From Actinacidiphila rubida (lineage in GTDB: Bacteria > Actinomycetota > Actinomycetes > Streptomycetales > Streptomycetaceae), in the NCBI RefSeq assembly GCF_900110255.1, contig NZ_FODD01000015.1:1-64000 (forward strand): DNA of 64,000 nucleotides, given 5' to 3'. The notes under the pieces are model-generated. The model did no database searches. It saw only the letters and a program-made list of their open reading frames with translations, and was not told where the DNA came from. Made by a program: the position numbers and the translations under genes. Below are positions 37,312 through 46,078 of the stretch, in pieces; the stretch's first letter is position 1, and each line of letters starts with the position of its first letter.

Positions 37312-38175
37312 GTGCCGGAGTTGCCCGAGGTGGAGGTCGTACGCCGCGGGCTGGCCCGCTGGGTCTCCGGGCGGACCGTCGCCGGGACGCAGGTGCTGCA
37401 CCCGCGCGCGGTGCGCCGCCACCTGGCCGGCCCCGAGGACTTCACCGGCCGCCTCAAGGGCGCGGTGCTGGGCGAGGCCCACCGCAGGGGCAAGTACCTG
37501 TGGGTGCCGCTGGAGGAGGGCACCGCGCTCGTCGCGCACCTCGGGATGAGCGGCCAGTTCCTGGTCCGCCCGCAGGACGAGCCGTACGAGAAGCACCTGC
37601 GGATCCGGCTCACCTTCGCCGACGACCAGGGCACCGACCTGCGCTTCGTCGACCAGCGCACCTTCGGCGGCCTGTCGCTGCACGACACCGTCCCGGACGA
37701 CCAGGACGACCTGCCCGTCCCGCTGGCGCACATCGCCCGCGACCCGATCGACCCGGCCTTCGACGACGACGCGTTCCACGCGGCGCTGCGCCGCAAGCGC
37801 ACCACCATCAAGCGCGCCCTGCTCGACCAGTCACTGATCAGCGGCGTCGGCAACATCTACGCCGACGAGGCGCTGTGGCGCACCAAGCTGCACTACGAGC
37901 GGCCCACCGCGACGCTGACGCGGCCGCGCACCGCCGAACTCCTCACCCACGTACGCGAGGTGATGGGGGACGCGCTGGCGGCCGGCGGCACGAGCTTCGA
38001 CAGCCTCTACGTCAACGTCAACGGCGAGTCCGGCTACTTCGACCGGTCCCTGGACGCCTACGGCCGCGAGGGCAAGCCCTGCCGCCGCTGCGGCACCCCC
38101 ATCCGGCGCCGCGCCTGGATGAACCGCTCCAGCTACTTCTGCCCCCACTGCCAGCGCCCCCCGCGCCCCTCCTAG
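37312..38175 (+). CDS. mutM: Formamidopyrimidine-DNA glycosylase
   Basis: 287 residues. The start is GTG 37312, not the ATG at 37306. The catalytic residue of Fpg is Pro exposed after Met removal, and only GTG gives [19 protein letters not shown] lies 6 nt upstream. Other motifs are [13 protein letters not shown], the helix-two-turn-helix [16 protein letters not shown] and the C-terminal zinc finger [11 protein letters not shown] ... YFCPHC. It removes oxidised purines (8-oxoG, FapyG) and nicks DNA. It follows rnc, separated by ~120 bp, as in many actinobacteria. Confidence 0.97.
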   Translation: MPELPEVEVVRRGLARWVSGRTVAGTQVLHPRAVRRHLAGPEDFTGRLKGAVLGEAHRRGKYLWVPLEEGTALVAHLGMSGQFLVRPQDEPYEKHLRIRLTFADDQGTDLRFVDQRTFGGLSLHDTVPDDQDDLPVPLAHIARDPIDPAFDDDAFHAALRRKRTTIKRALLDQSLISGVGNIYADEALWRTKLHYERPTATLTRPRTAELLTHVREVMGDALAAGGTSFDSLYVNVNGESGYFDRSLDAYGREGKPCRRCGTPIRRRAWMNRSSYFCPHCQRPPRPS

Positions 38176-38277
38176 CGCGGGTCCTCCCCGCGGTTCCGGG
38201 ACCCGGTCGGTGCCGGTCGCGGAGCAGGGGAGCACCTGCGCGCGCTGCTCACCGCCGAGGGGTGGCGGAGCCCGGGT

Positions 38278-39048
38278 TCACGGGACGTCGAGGCCCGCGG
38301 CGTGCAGCTTCTGCTCGATCAGTGCGGTGAGGCGGGTCCAGCCGGGCCGCTCGTCCTCGCCGTGGTGGGTGAGGAGGTCGTGGCGCGTGGCGCCGTCCTG
38401 GCGGGTCCGGAGTCCGCCCAGGGTGGGCAGCAGGGAGGGGTCGGCGATGAAGTGGGCGGCGACCTCCTCCGCGAGTTCCTCGATCCTGGGGTCGTCCGGG
38501 GCCCACTTCCCGGCGCTCCAGGTGAGCTTGATGACGGCGACGTGGCCGGGGTCCTCCAGGCCGTGCTCGATCTGGGCGAGGTACTCCTCGAAGCCCTCCG
38601 GCATCAGGGCCCGGACCAGGACGAGGGCCTCGTGGGCGGTCCTCACGTCGTCCGCGTCGAAGCCGAGCCCGGGCATCCGGTCGAGCAGGGCGCAGGCCCG
38701 CGGCGGCAGCAGGACCCGGTCGCCGGTGGCGAGTTGGCGCAGGGTCTCGCGCCGGGCGACCAGTTCGTCGATCTTCGCGGTGAGGTTGTCCTCGACGTCG
38801 ACGAGGGCGGTGGCGAAGTCCTCGGGGCCGGCGTCGAGGATGGTGCCGATCCCGGCGAGCGGCACGCCCGCCCCGGCCAGGGTCCGCACCTGGACCAGCC
38901 GCAGCAGTTCGGTGCTGCCGTAGCGGCGGTAGCCGGAATGGTCGCGTGCGGGCTCATCGACCAGGCCGTTCTTGTGGTAGTGCCGGATGGTCTTCACCGT
39001 GACACCGGCGAAGACCGCGGCCTGGCTGATCGTCACTCCGTCTGTCAT
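38278..39048 (-). CDS. MerR-family (TipA-like) regulator
   Basis: 256 residues from ATG 39048. The N-terminal MerR domain is VTISQAAVFAGVTVKTIRHY, then HKNGLVDEPARDHSGYRRYG and LLRLVQVRTLAGAGVPLAGI. The coiled-coil dimerisation helix is followed by a ~120-residue C-terminal domain (ALMPEGFEEYLAQIEHGLE...) that resembles TipAS-like effector domains. It is downstream of and 4 bp from an alpha/beta-hydrolase gene on the same strand. A perfect 27-bp palindrome lies in front of that gene, so this protein probably regulates its own operon. The inducer is unknown; the hydrolase may process it. Confidence 0.85.
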   Translation of the reverse strand: MTDGVTISQAAVFAGVTVKTIRHYHKNGLVDEPARDHSGYRRYGSTELLRLVQVRTLAGAGVPLAGIGTILDAGPEDFATALVDVEDNLTAKIDELVARRETLRQLATGDRVLLPPRACALLDRMPGLGFDADDVRTAHEALVLVRALMPEGFEEYLAQIEHGLEDPGHVAVIKLTWSAGKWAPDDPRIEELAEEVAAHFIADPSLLPTLGGLRTRQDGATRHDLLTHHGEDERPGWTRLTALIEQKLHAAGLDVP

Positions 39049-39052
39049 GGCG

Positions 39053-39892
39053 TCAGTCGACCAGAGGCTGCCCGAGGGCGGCAACCTCGCGGACGGCGGC
39101 GGCGATGGCCCGGAAGTCCTTGCGGACGATGGTGGTGTGCTTGCTCGGGACGGTGGCGCTGACCTGGACCTGGGGATTGCGGGCGAGGATCGGGTCCAGG
39201 GTGGCGCGCATCGCGGTGAGGCCTTCGGCGGTGCCGCCGAGACTGGCACCGGTGGCGACGAGGAAGCGCATCGGGAAGGTGACGAGGTCGAAGGCGGGGG
39301 CGCTGTCGGCGACGATCTCGTTGAGTTCGATGTTGATCTCGGCGTGCTCGGCGGCGGACATCCGGGCGGCCATGCCGAGCGGGCGGACCAGCGGCATCAG
39401 CGGGCCGAACCGCTTGAACAGCGTGCGGATCTGCTCCTTGCCGGCCTCGGGCCCGCCTTCCACGGTGGCGAGGTAGTCCCAGGGGTAGCCGCCGTCGACC
39501 ATGACAGCGCCGGCCAGGCGGTCGGGGTTGCGGGTGGACCAGTGCAGGGCGAGGGCCGCGCCGTAGGACCAGCCGACGATGATCGGGTCGCGGGCGCCGG
39601 TGGCGGCGAGGACGGCGTCGATGTCGCGCAGGCAGGCCTCGAAGGTGTAGTCGGCGGACTTCCGGGACTTGCCGCGGGCGCGTTCGTCGAAGGTGATGTG
39701 CCGGTAGCCGTCGCCGAGTTCGGCGATCACGTTCCGCCAGTCCTTCTGGGTGCAGTACGAGCCGTTGAGGTAGAGCACGGGGCGGCCGTTCCCCCCGGTG
39801 TCGGTGACCGCCAGGGCGGTGTCCTCCACCGGCACCATGCTGGTCCGGGCGGCGTGGCTACTGGTCCGTCGGGCGTTCGCGTTCGTCTTCAT
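39053..39892 (-). CDS. Alpha/beta-fold hydrolase
   Basis: 279 residues from ATG 39892. The oxyanion-hole segment is RPVLYLNGSYCTQKDW, the nucleophile elbow is GWSYGA (Ser), the acidic residue region follows ILARNPQVQV and the catalytic His is in PSKHTTIV. No signal peptide is present, so it is cytoplasmic. It is the first gene of a two-gene operon with a MerR regulator, and its promoter region carries a strong palindrome (39906-39932). The substrate is unknown; an esterase or dienelactone-type detoxification enzyme is plausible. Confidence 0.85.
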   Translation of the reverse strand: MKTNANARRTSSHAARTSMVPVEDTALAVTDTGGNGRPVLYLNGSYCTQKDWRNVIAELGDGYRHITFDERARGKSRKSADYTFEACLRDIDAVLAATGARDPIIVGWSYGAALALHWSTRNPDRLAGAVMVDGGYPWDYLATVEGGPEAGKEQIRTLFKRFGPLMPLVRPLGMAARMSAAEHAEINIELNEIVADSAPAFDLVTFPMRFLVATGASLGGTAEGLTAMRATLDPILARNPQVQVSATVPSKHTTIVRKDFRAIAAAVREVAALGQPLVD

Positions 39893-39905
39893 GCCTTGAG
39901 CGTGA

Positions 39906-39932
39906 GGGTTGACCTTGGGTCAAGGTCAACCC
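39906..39932 (-). promoter_or_regulatory. Perfect palindrome, MerR-type operator
   Basis: GGGTTGACCTT - 5 bp - AAGGTCAACCC, 14 bp upstream of the hydrolase ATG. TTGACC (a perfect -35-like core) occurs on both arms. Dyad symmetry overlapping the promoter is typical of MerR-family operators, and the regulator is the next gene in the operon. Confidence 0.6.
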
Positions 39933-40165
39933 CCTTCTCGTCGTGCTGTTCTCCCATGAGGGAACGCCATGGAGGGACCGGCCACGGCGCACGAAGGCGG
40001 CCGCGGTGCCGGGTGGCGCACTCACCCGGGAGGACGCCAGGACGCTGCCGCCCGCAGCCGGGAGTTCTTCGGCTGCGGGCGGCCACCAGGCCCTGGAGCA
40101 CGGCGGCGAACCCGGAAGGTGCCCGCCCGTCCCGCTTCACGACGGCGTCGCGGGGCACGGCTGTC

Positions 40166-41035
40166 TCAGAAGCCGAAGTCCTGGGTCCACCAGGGGCCGC
40201 CGGGGCCGAAGTGGATGCCGACGCCGAGCGTGGTGTAGTCGCAGTCGAGGATGTTGGCGCGGTGGCCGGGGCTGTTCATCCAGGCGGTCATGACGGCTTC
40301 CGCGTCGGACTGGCCGCGGGCGATGTTCTCGCCGCCCAGGTTGGTGATGCCGAGCGCCTTGGCGCGGTCCCAGGGGGTGTGGCCGTCGGGGTCGGTGTGG
40401 TCGAAGAAGCCGCGGGCGGCCATGTCGTCGCTGAAGTTCTGCGCCAGCTTGTCCAGCGAGGAGCTGGCGGTCAGCGCCTTGCAGCCGGCGGTGGCGCGCT
40501 GCTGGTTCACCAGGGTGAGGATCTGGGCGCGGGCGCCGGCGACCGCGTCGAGCGTCGCGGGGGAGTTCGCCGACGGCGTGGCGTGCACGTCGGGCTTCGT
40601 GGTGACCGCGCGGGTGGGCGCGGCGGTGGTCCGGGTGGGAGAGGGCGCCGCCGAACGGGTGGCGGTGCGGCCGGGGCTCGCCGAGGGGCTCGCGGTCGGC
40701 GTGTGCGCCGTGCCCGCCGAGGGGGAGCCGGCCGTCGTGGTCGTCGCGCCGGACGTGGGCGTGCCGCTGCCGCCGAGTGGGGAGGGCACGTCGCTGCCGG
40801 ACCCGGTCGGCGACGCCCCGTCGGCCTGGGTGCCGCTCGCGCCGCTGTCGCCGTAGGGCAGGTGGCCGGTCACTCCGGACAGCAGCCCGGAGGAGACGGC
40901 GACCGCACCGGCCGCCATTGCCGCGGACGAGGCCAGCAGCCCCGTGCGCACCGGGTGGTGCTTGCGGCGCCCGCGGTGGCTGCGCGGCGCCTGCTGCGGT
41001 GCCGCGCTCTGCGCATGACGGCTGTGACGCCCCAT
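40166..41035 (-). CDS. Secreted CAP-domain (SCP/PR1) protein
   Basis: 289 residues from ATG 41035 with GAGGAG 8 nt upstream. A basic N-terminus and a hydrophobic segment (TGLLASSAAMAAGAVAVSSG) form a signal anchor or signal peptide. Residues ~60-155 are a Ser/Thr/Pro-rich linker, as in wall-spanning proteins. The C-terminal CAP domain has LTLVNQQRATAGCKALTAS, DDMAARGFFDHTDPDG, GGENIARGQSDAEAVMTAW, NSPGHRANILDCDY and GVGIHFGPGGPWWTQDFG. The conserved His and Glu of the CAP cavity are present. The role is unknown; it is exported. It is divergent from acyP. Confidence 0.92.
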   Translation of the reverse strand: MGRHSRHAQSAAPQQAPRSHRGRRKHHPVRTGLLASSAAMAAGAVAVSSGLLSGVTGHLPYGDSGASGTQADGASPTGSGSDVPSPLGGSGTPTSGATTTTAGSPSAGTAHTPTASPSASPGRTATRSAAPSPTRTTAAPTRAVTTKPDVHATPSANSPATLDAVAGARAQILTLVNQQRATAGCKALTASSSLDKLAQNFSDDMAARGFFDHTDPDGHTPWDRAKALGITNLGGENIARGQSDAEAVMTAWMNSPGHRANILDCDYTTLGVGIHFGPGGPWWTQDFGF

Positions 41036-41174
41036 CTGCCGCGCTCCTCACTGCCTGAGTTCGCCTGCGTTCACCGTTCACCCGAACGAGTGAAGTCCTG
41101 CTGCGGGGCGACTGTAGCGAATGCGGCGGGGGCGCGCGTCCGTGCGTCCGTTTCCGGGGGGATAGCGTGCGTAC

Positions 41175-41456
41175 ATGAACGAGAATGTCCGGCTCACCGC
41201 CTGGGTCCGCGGCCGCGTGCAGGGCGTCGGCTTCCGCTGGTGGACCCGGGCCACCGCGCTGGAGACCGGTGGGGTGGCCGGTTATGTGAGCAACCTGGCC
41301 GACGGGAGGGTGCAGGTCGTGGCCGAGGGCGACCGGCCCAGCTACGATCGGCTGCTCGACTGGCTGCGGCACGGCGACACGCCCGGCCGCGTCGACGGTG
41401 TGACCGAAATATGGGGCGACCCGCGAGGCGGTTACGAAGGTTTCCAGATCCGCTGA
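41175..41456 (+). CDS. acyP: Acylphosphatase
   Basis: A 93-residue enzyme. The phosphate-binding loop is [17 protein letters not shown], with catalytic Arg21, and the catalytic Asn40 is in [17 protein letters not shown]. It hydrolyses carboxyl-phosphate anhydrides such as acetyl phosphate and 1,3-bisphosphoglycerate. ATG 41175 follows TAGCGT by 6 nt without a ribosome-binding site, so the mRNA is probably leaderless. It is divergent from the CAP-domain gene. Confidence 0.95.
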   Translation: MNENVRLTAWVRGRVQGVGFRWWTRATALETGGVAGYVSNLADGRVQVVAEGDRPSYDRLLDWLRHGDTPGRVDGVTEIWGDPRGGYEGFQIR

Positions 41457-41490
41457 GCACAGACTGTTGCCATATGGCGGACGCCGTGTC

Positions 41491-41536
41491 AGGCTGCCCC
41501 CATCGAGAATGATCTCGATGCTGTTCCGGGCAGCCC
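41491..41536 (+). terminator. Nested hairpin downstream of acyP
   Basis: An inner perfect 8-bp stem CATCGAGA/TCTCGATG (loop ATGA, 41501-41520) lies inside an outer 8-bp stem GGCTGCCC/GGGCAGCC (41492-41499 and 41528-41535). It begins 35 nt after acyP. It may be the acyP terminator or a structured RNA. Confidence 0.5.
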
Positions 41537-41593
41537 ACGGTGCGTCGGCACCGTGTTTTCTGAGGCGGACCCGACGGCTGGGCTGTGATCGTG

Positions 41594-41622
41594 TTGACCG
41601 GTCCCTTATTTGGTGAGACGCT
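41594..41622 (+). promoter_or_regulatory. Weak promoter-like pair before the 67-aa gene
   Basis: TTGACC - 17 bp - GACGCT. The -35 is good and the -10 poor. A start near 41628 would give a ~130-nt leader for the gene at 41759. Otherwise the 300-bp gap 41457-41758 holds only the nested hairpin. Confidence 0.3.
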
Positions 41623-41758
41623 GGAAGCCCCGCGCAGCGTGGCTCCACAGATCCTGTGCAGCGGGTCACGGTAGGCAACACCGTGCGCGGGAGCGTATAC
41701 CCCTCACCCACGACCCACACCGCTTCGGTCGGTCACTCAGCGTGGAGGACCATCCATC

Positions 41759-41962
41759 ATGGCAAAGGCGCTTCTCGGTTACGTCGGCGGCCCCGACCCG
41801 CGACTCCTCGCCGAGATGCGAAGGCTTCAGCAGCGCGTTCAGGACCTGGAATCCGAGCTTGTCCGGATGCAGGCCGAGAATGACGCGCTGACTGTCGCGT
41901 CGCGCGAAGAGTCGCTGCTCAGCAGCATCGACGTGACTCACGCGGAGCCCGCGCTGGCCTGA
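41759..41962 (+). CDS. Small coiled-coil protein, function unknown
   Basis: A 67-residue protein: MAKALLGYVGGPDPRLLAEM, then a single amphipathic helix with heptads (RRLQQRVQDLESELVRMQAEN), ending in an acidic tail. GGAGG lies 12 nt upstream of ATG 41759. It has no cysteine or membrane segment. I believe short proteins of this type are conserved near smc in streptomycetes, but I cannot name a function. It has its own terminator (42054-42075). Confidence 0.7.
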   Translation: MAKALLGYVGGPDPRLLAEMRRLQQRVQDLESELVRMQAENDALTVASREESLLSSIDVTHAEPALA

Positions 41963-42053
41963 CCCGACGCGATCCGCCGGGCAGGAACCCACTCCGCCGT
42001 GTGAGAACTGCACCATCAGCACTCGCGGTGCACGATGTGCAGTCCATGTCTGC

Positions 42054-42075
42054 AAGGGACGCTCCGGCGTCCCTT
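42054..42075 (+). terminator. Terminator before smc
   Basis: AAGGGACGC - TCCG - GCGTCCCTT: a perfect 9-bp stem with a 4-nt loop, about 90 bp after the 67-aa gene. The rest of the 250-bp gap (41963-42214) shows only the -10 of smc. Confidence 0.75.
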
Positions 42076-42214
42076 CGTCATTCCCCACCCTCGTCCGAAG
42101 TGCCTCCCCGTGCTTCCCCGTACCGCGTTCCGGCTCACATCCGGCGCGCTCTTCACGTCTGATGTGCCCTGCACATTCATGGGTGAAACCGCGGACGGCG
42201 AGTAGAGTCGACCG

Positions 42215-45200
42215 GTGCATCTCAAAAGCCTCACCCTGCGCGGTTTCAAGTCGTTCGCCTCGTCGACGACACTGCGCTTCGAGCCGGGAATCACGTGCGT
42301 GGTCGGCCCCAACGGGTCGGGCAAGTCGAACGTGGTCGACGCGCTGTCCTGGGTGATGGGCGAGCAGGGTGCCAAGTCGCTGCGCGGCGGAAAGATGGAG
42401 GACGTCATCTTCGCCGGCACCACCGGCCGTCCGCCGCTGGGCCGCGCCGAGGTGTCGCTGACCATCGACAACTCCGACGGCGTCCTGCCGATCGAGTACG
42501 CCGAGGTCACCATCACGCGGATCATGTTCCGCAACGGCGGCAGCGAGTACCAGATCAACGGCGACACCTGCCGTCTGCTGGACATCCAGGAGCTGCTGTC
42601 CGACTCCGGTATCGGCCGCGAGATGCACGTCATCGTCGGCCAGGGCCAGCTCGACTCGGTGCTGCACGCCGACCCGATGGGCCGCCGCGCGTTCATCGAG
42701 GAGGCCGCGGGCGTCCTCAAGCACCGCAAGCGCAAGGAGAAGGCGCTGCGGAAGCTGGACGCGATGCAGGCCAACCTCGCCCGCGTCAACGACCTCACCG
42801 GCGAACTGCGCCGCCAGCTCAAGCCGCTGGGCCGCCAGGCACAGGTCGCCCGCCGCGCCGCCGTGATCCAGGCCGACCTGCGTGACGCCCGGCTCCGGCT
42901 GCTCGCCGACGACCTGGTGACGCTGCGTGAGGCACTGCGGGCCGAAGTCGCCGACGAGGCCGCGCTCAAGGAGCGCCGTGACGCCGTCGAGTCCGAACTC
43001 GCCGACGCGCTCCGGCGCGAGGCGCGGCTCGAGGAGCAGGTGCGGGCCCTGACCCCGCGGCTGAACCAGGCGCAGTCCACCTGGTACGAGCTCTCCCAGC
43101 TCGCCGAACGGGTCCGCGGCACCATCGGCCTGGCCGAGCAGCGGCACCGGCACGCCACCGGGCAGCCCGCCGAGGAGCGGCGCGGCCGCGACCCGGAGGA
43201 CATGGAACGCGAGGCCGCGCGCATCCGCGAGCAGGAGGCCGAGCTCAACGAGGCCCTCGACGCGGCCCAGCGCGCGCTCGACGACACCGTCTCCCACCGT
43301 GCCGACCTGGAACGCCGGCTGGCCGAGGAGGAGAACCGGCTGCGGGCCGCGGCCCGCGCCATCGCCGACCGCCGCGAGGGCCTGGCCCGGCTCAACGGCC
43401 AGGTCAACGCCGCCCGTTCCAAGGCCGCCGCGGCCGAGGCGGAGATCGGCCGGCTGGCCGCCGCCCGGGACGAGGCCCGCGACCGCGCGGAGTCCGCGCA
43501 GGCCGAGCACGAGGAACTGCGCGCACAGGTCGAGGACCTGGACGCGGACGATTCCGAGATGGAGGCGCTCTTCGAGGCGGCCCGCGCGGAACAGACCGCC
43601 GCCGAGGAGGAGTTCAGCGCCGCCCGGGACGCGGCCACCGCCGCCGAGCGGCGGCGCGCCGCGGTCGCCGCGCGCCGGGACGCCCTGGCCCCGTCGCTGC
43701 GCCGCAAGGACGGCAGCGGCGCGCTGCTGTCCGGCGGGGGCGGCGACGGCGACGGCGACGGCCGGCTCTCCGGCGTCCTTGGCTCCGCCGCCACCCTGCT
43801 GCGGGTGACCGCCGGCTACGAGATCCCCATAGCGGCCGCGCTCGGCGCGGCCGCCGACGCCGTCGCGGTCAGCGGGCCGGCGGCCGCCGCCGAGGCGCTG
43901 CGGCTGCTGCGCAAGGAGGACGCGGGCCGGGCCGCGCTGCTGCTGGCGAACGCGCCCGCTCCCGTCGGCGACCCGGGCCCGGAGCAGCGCGGCGCGCTGC
44001 CCGCCGGTGCGCGGTGGGCCGCCGAACTCGTCGCGGCGGACGGCGATCTGCGGCCCGCGGTGCGGCGGCTGCTGGCGGATGTGGTCGTCGTCGGCGCGCT
44101 GGAGGAGGCCGAGGCGCTGGTCTCCGCCCGCCCGGAGCTGACCGCCGTCACCGCCGAGGGCGACCTGCTGGCCGCGCACACCGCGCAGGGCGGGTCCGCC
44201 AAGGCGCCCAGCCTGCTGGAGGTGCAGGCCCAGGTCGACGAGGCCGAGGCCGAGCTGCGGAGCCTCGCGGAGCAGTGCGAGGAACTCGCGGACCGGCAGC
44301 AGGAGGCGAAGGACCGCCGGTCGGCCGCCGCCCGGACCGTCGACGAACTGGCGCAGCGCCGCCGTGCCGCCGACAAGGAGAAGTCCTCCGTCGCCCAGCA
44401 GCTCGGCCGCTACGCGGGCCAGGCGCGGGCCGCCGCCGGTGAGGCCGAGCGGGCCGCCGCGGCCGTGGTGCGGTCGCAGGAGGCGCTGGCCGCGGCGCGC
44501 GAGGAGCTGGAGGAGCTGTCGTACCGGCTGAGCGAGGCCCAGGAGGAGCCGGGCGAGGAGGAACCGGACACCTTCGCCCGCGACCGGCTCGCCGCCGACG
44601 GCGCGAACGCCCGGCAGACCGAGATGGAGGCCCGGCTGCAGGTCCGCACCCACGAGGAGCGGGTCAAGGGCCTGGCCGGGCGGGCCGACGGCCTGGACCG
44701 GGCGGCGCGCGCGGAACGCGAGACGCGTGCCAGGGCCGAGCGGCGCAGGGCCCGCCTGGCGTACGAGGCATCGGTGGCCGCGGCGGTGCTGACCGGCGCC
44801 CGCGGCCTGCTGGACTTCGTCCAGGTGTCGGTCGCCCGGGCCGAGGCCGAGCGGGCCGAGGCGGAGGCCGCGCGGGCCGAGCGCGAGGCCGAACTCGGCC
44901 GCGAGCGGCGGCGCGGACGCGAGTTGAAGGGAGAGCTGGACCAGCTGACCGGCGACGTCCACAAGGGCGAGGTGCTGGGCGCGGAGAAGCGGCTGCGGAT
45001 CGAGCAGCTGGAGGCCAAGGCGCTGGAGGAGCACGGCATGGAGCCCGCGGGGCTCGTCGCCGAGTACGGCCCCGACCAGCTCGTGCCCCCGTCCCTTCCC
45101 GCCGAGGGCGAGACGCTGCCGGAGGATCCCGAGGACCCGCGCAACCAGCCGCGGCCGTTCGTCCGCGGCGAGCAGGAGAAGCGGCTGAAGGCGGCCGAGA

Positions 45201-45829
45201 AGGCGTACGCGCAGCTGGGCAAGGTCAACCCGCTCGCCCTGGAGGAGTTCGCCGCCCTCGAGGAGCGGCACAAGTTCCTCACCGAGCAGCTGGAGGACCT
45301 GCGCAAGACCCGGGCCGACCTGCTGCAGGTCGTCAAGGACGTCGACGAGCGGGTGGAGCAGGTGTTCACCGCCGCCTTCCACGACACCGCCCGGGAGTTC
45401 GAGGGCGTCTTCTCCCGGCTGTTCCCCGGCGGGGAGGGCCGGCTGCTGCTCACCGACCCGGACAACATGCTCACCACGGGCGTGGAGGTTGAGGCGCGGC
45501 CGCCCGGGAAGAAGGTCAAGCGGCTGTCGCTGCTGTCCGGTGGCGAGCGTTCGCTGACGGCGGTCGCGATGCTGGTGTCGATCTTCAAGGCCCGGCCGAG
45601 TCCGTTCTACGTGATGGACGAGGTCGAGGCGGCGCTGGACGACACCAACCTGCAGCGCCTGATCCGGATCATGGAGGAACTCCAGGAGAGCTCGCAGCTG
45701 ATCGTCATCACGCACCAGAAGCGCACGATGGAGGTCGCCGATGCTCTGTACGGCGTATCCATGCAGGGCGACGGGGTGTCGAAGGTGATCAGCCAGCGGC
45801 TGCGCAACGGCAAGCAGCGGAGCGCCTGA
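42215..45829 (+). CDS. smc: Chromosome segregation ATPase SMC
   Basis: 1204 residues. The N-terminal head has Walker A GPNGSGKSNV (31-40) and a Q-loop region; long coiled coils rich in A, E and R flank a hinge at ~500-680. The C-terminal head has the signature LLSGGERSLTAVAM and Walker B PFYVMDEVEAALDD. It organises and segregates chromosomes with ScpA/ScpB, important in sporulating hyphae. GTG 42215 follows TAGAGT by exactly 6 nt and has no ribosome-binding site: probably leaderless. A Gly/Asp-rich loop (SGGGGDGDGDG) sits just before the hinge. Confidence 0.97.
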   Translation: MHLKSLTLRGFKSFASSTTLRFEPGITCVVGPNGSGKSNVVDALSWVMGEQGAKSLRGGKMEDVIFAGTTGRPPLGRAEVSLTIDNSDGVLPIEYAEVTITRIMFRNGGSEYQINGDTCRLLDIQELLSDSGIGREMHVIVGQGQLDSVLHADPMGRRAFIEEAAGVLKHRKRKEKALRKLDAMQANLARVNDLTGELRRQLKPLGRQAQVARRAAVIQADLRDARLRLLADDLVTLREALRAEVADEAALKERRDAVESELADALRREARLEEQVRALTPRLNQAQSTWYELSQLAERVRGTIGLAEQRHRHATGQPAEERRGRDPEDMEREAARIREQEAELNEALDAAQRALDDTVSHRADLERRLAEEENRLRAAARAIADRREGLARLNGQVNAARSKAAAAEAEIGRLAAARDEARDRAESAQAEHEELRAQVEDLDADDSEMEALFEAARAEQTAAEEEFSAARDAATAAERRRAAVAARRDALAPSLRRKDGSGALLSGGGGDGDGDGRLSGVLGSAATLLRVTAGYEIPIAAALGAAADAVAVSGPAAAAEALRLLRKEDAGRAALLLANAPAPVGDPGPEQRGALPAGARWAAELVAADGDLRPAVRRLLADVVVVGALEEAEALVSARPELTAVTAEGDLLAAHTAQGGSAKAPSLLEVQAQVDEAEAELRSLAEQCEELADRQQEAKDRRSAAARTVDELAQRRRAADKEKSSVAQQLGRYAGQARAAAGEAERAAAAVVRSQEALAAAREELEELSYRLSEAQEEPGEEEPDTFARDRLAADGANARQTEMEARLQVRTHEERVKGLAGRADGLDRAARAERETRARAERRRARLAYEASVAAAVLTGARGLLDFVQVSVARAEAERAEAEAARAEREAELGRERRRGRELKGELDQLTGDVHKGEVLGAEKRLRIEQLEAKALEEHGMEPAGLVAEYGPDQLVPPSLPAEGETLPEDPEDPRNQPRPFVRGEQEKRLKAAEKAYAQLGKVNPLALEEFAALEERHKFLTEQLEDLRKTRADLLQVVKDVDERVEQVFTAAFHDTAREFEGVFSRLFPGGEGRLLLTDPDNMLTTGVEVEARPPGKKVKRLSLLSGGERSLTAVAMLVSIFKARPSPFYVMDEVEAALDDTNLQRLIRIMEELQESSQLIVITHQKRTMEVADALYGVSMQGDGVSKVISQRLRNGKQRSA

Positions 45830-45859
45830 CGCCCCGCTCGGCCCTGCGTCGCAGGGTCC

Positions 45860-45880
45860 TGTCTTCAAACAGTGAAGACA
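45860..45880. promoter_or_regulatory. Inverted repeat between smc and glcP
   Basis: TGTCTTC - 7 bp - GAAGACA, a perfect 7-bp inverted repeat about 30 bp after smc and 200 bp before glcP. It is not G/C-rich enough for a typical terminator here, so it may be an operator. A TTTCGAAA palindrome follows near 45950. Nothing else is seen in this 250-bp gap. Confidence 0.35.
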
Positions 45881-46078
45881 ATCACCATGGAACTCTCCGA
45901 TCTGCCCGGTTCCTGCCTGCGTATGCCAGGCTTCAGCGGATTTTAGTTTCGAAAGTTGAAGGCATAGTCTTCCGGCTGTTGGCAAAACGTTCGAGTGGTG
46001 GCTGCCTGAGAGCGGCCGAACGCTTGGACCCCCAGACCCTCATGTGAGGGCTCAACGCCGAGCCTGAGGAGACGAACC

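Noticed and set aside
39889-40158. 89-codon minus-strand frame before the hydrolase gene
   Set aside because: It covers the operator palindrome, has no ribosome-binding site and no recognisable motif. Treated as intergenic.
41666-45985. Very long open frame on the minus strand (1439 codons) opposite smc
   Set aside because: It mirrors smc exactly; its composition (L, G, R, V-rich without motifs) is the usual antisense shadow of high-G+C genes. smc has full domain evidence.
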